Below are positions 6,307-6,404 of a DNA stretch of 6,404 nt, in pieces (the stretch's first letter is position 1; every line of letters starts with the position of its first letter). Position numbers and translations under genes: made by a program. The DNA comes from an uncultured Clostridia bacterium. Its GTDB lineage: Bacteria > Bacillota > Clostridia > Oscillospirales > Acutalibacteraceae. The DNA lies in NCBI GenBank assembly GCA_947629295.1, contig CANRDH010000093.1:1-6404 (forward strand). The letters run 5' to 3'. The notes under the pieces were generated by a model. That model did no database searches. It was not told the DNA's origin and saw nothing but the letters and a program-made list of their open reading frames with translations.

Positions 6307-6332
6307 ATCAAGATATTTTTAAAAATATTGAT
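6307..6332. repeat. AT-rich inverted repeat
   Basis: A perfect 16-bp palindrome ATATTTTTAAAAATAT (6313-6328) is flanked by ATCA (6307-6310) and TGAT (6329-6332), which extend the pairing across a 2-base bulge. The core is pure A/T and could be chance in such a region, but it is the first of three palindromes in a row. Confidence 0.5.
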
Positions 6333-6335
6333 GAC

Positions 6336-6362
6336 AATATGGTATCAGTCTGACACCATATT
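6336..6362. repeat. 27-bp near-perfect palindrome, operator- or hairpin-like
   Basis: Left arm AATATGGTATCAG (6336-6348), one central T, then right arm CTGACACCATATT (6350-6362). There is one mismatch (6344 against 6354), which becomes a G-U pair in minus-strand RNA. The one-base centre fits a dimeric repressor site better than an RNA hairpin. No T-run follows on either strand, so it is not a terminator. Confidence 0.75.
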
Positions 6363-6363
6363 A

Positions 6364-6389
6364 GTGAGAAACTGTTAATGATTTCTCAT
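6364..6389. repeat. Inverted repeat next to the 27-bp palindrome
   Basis: TGAGAAA (6365-6371) pairs with TTTCTCA (6382-6388) around a 10-base spacer, with one further G-T pair outside. It begins one base after the preceding palindrome. No T-run follows. Confidence 0.55.
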
Positions 6390-6404
6390 AAATTTCCGAT
6401 TTAG

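Larger units (their letters stand above)
6181..6404. other. AT-rich gene-free region upstream of the operon
   Basis: No credible coding region is seen on either strand; stops are dense in all frames. It holds a TATAAT at 6192-6197 on the plus strand without a well-spaced -35, a ribosome-site-like GAGAGGAG (6221-6228) followed by a 7-codon frame (6238-6261), and four palindromes listed separately. It may be the upstream region of a neighbouring gene beyond the window edge. Confidence 0.5.

Noticed and set aside
6301..6404. CRISPR array or insertion-sequence end
   Set aside because: The palindromes differ from each other, have no regular repeat-spacer pattern, and no transposase or Cas gene is present in the window.

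Overview
The window looks like chromosomal DNA from a low-GC Gram-positive bacterium, most likely a Clostridia member of the Firmicutes. This rests on the purine-rich Shine-Dalgarno sites, the TTGACA/TATAAT-type promoters, a transcription-terminating lysine riboswitch, frequent ATA isoleucine codons and AT-rich spacers. A gut Oscillospirales/Ruminococcaceae-like source is a guess. Every gene I can support is on the minus strand, so transcription runs from high to low coordinates.

Right part (about 6404 to 2452): a lysine/diaminopimelate operon. An AT-rich, apparently gene-free stretch holding several palindromes (6181-6404) is followed by a strong promoter (6142-6170), a lysine riboswitch aptamer (5948-6117) and its intrinsic terminator (5875-5902). 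Then come asd (archaeal/fungal-type aspartate-semialdehyde dehydrogenase), dapA and dapB, with gaps of 25 and 21 bases. After a 96-base gap comes a 148-residue protein made only of two ACT domains that resemble the regulatory half of aspartokinase. A hairpin terminator at 2452-2491 closes the unit. Asd, DapA and DapB convert aspartyl phosphate to tetrahydrodipicolinate, the precursor of meso-diaminopimelate and lysine. The riboswitch should shut the unit off when lysine is plentiful, and the ACT protein may sense an end product at the protein level.

Left part (about 2451 to 1): an AT-rich spacer with two tandem promoter candidates drives murC (GTG start), which is followed after 40 bases by speD (TTG start), cut by the window edge. 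MurC adds L-alanine to UDP-MurNAc in peptidoglycan synthesis. SpeD makes decarboxylated S-adenosylmethionine for spermidine. Diaminopimelate production and MurC share peptidoglycan precursor synthesis as a theme; SpeD is the outlier.

The core enzymes are ordinary. The points most worth checking are the free-standing aspartokinase-like ACT protein, an unusual candidate antiterminator pairing in the riboswitch, and the run of palindromes at 6301-6389. I see no clear sign of a wholly new system.
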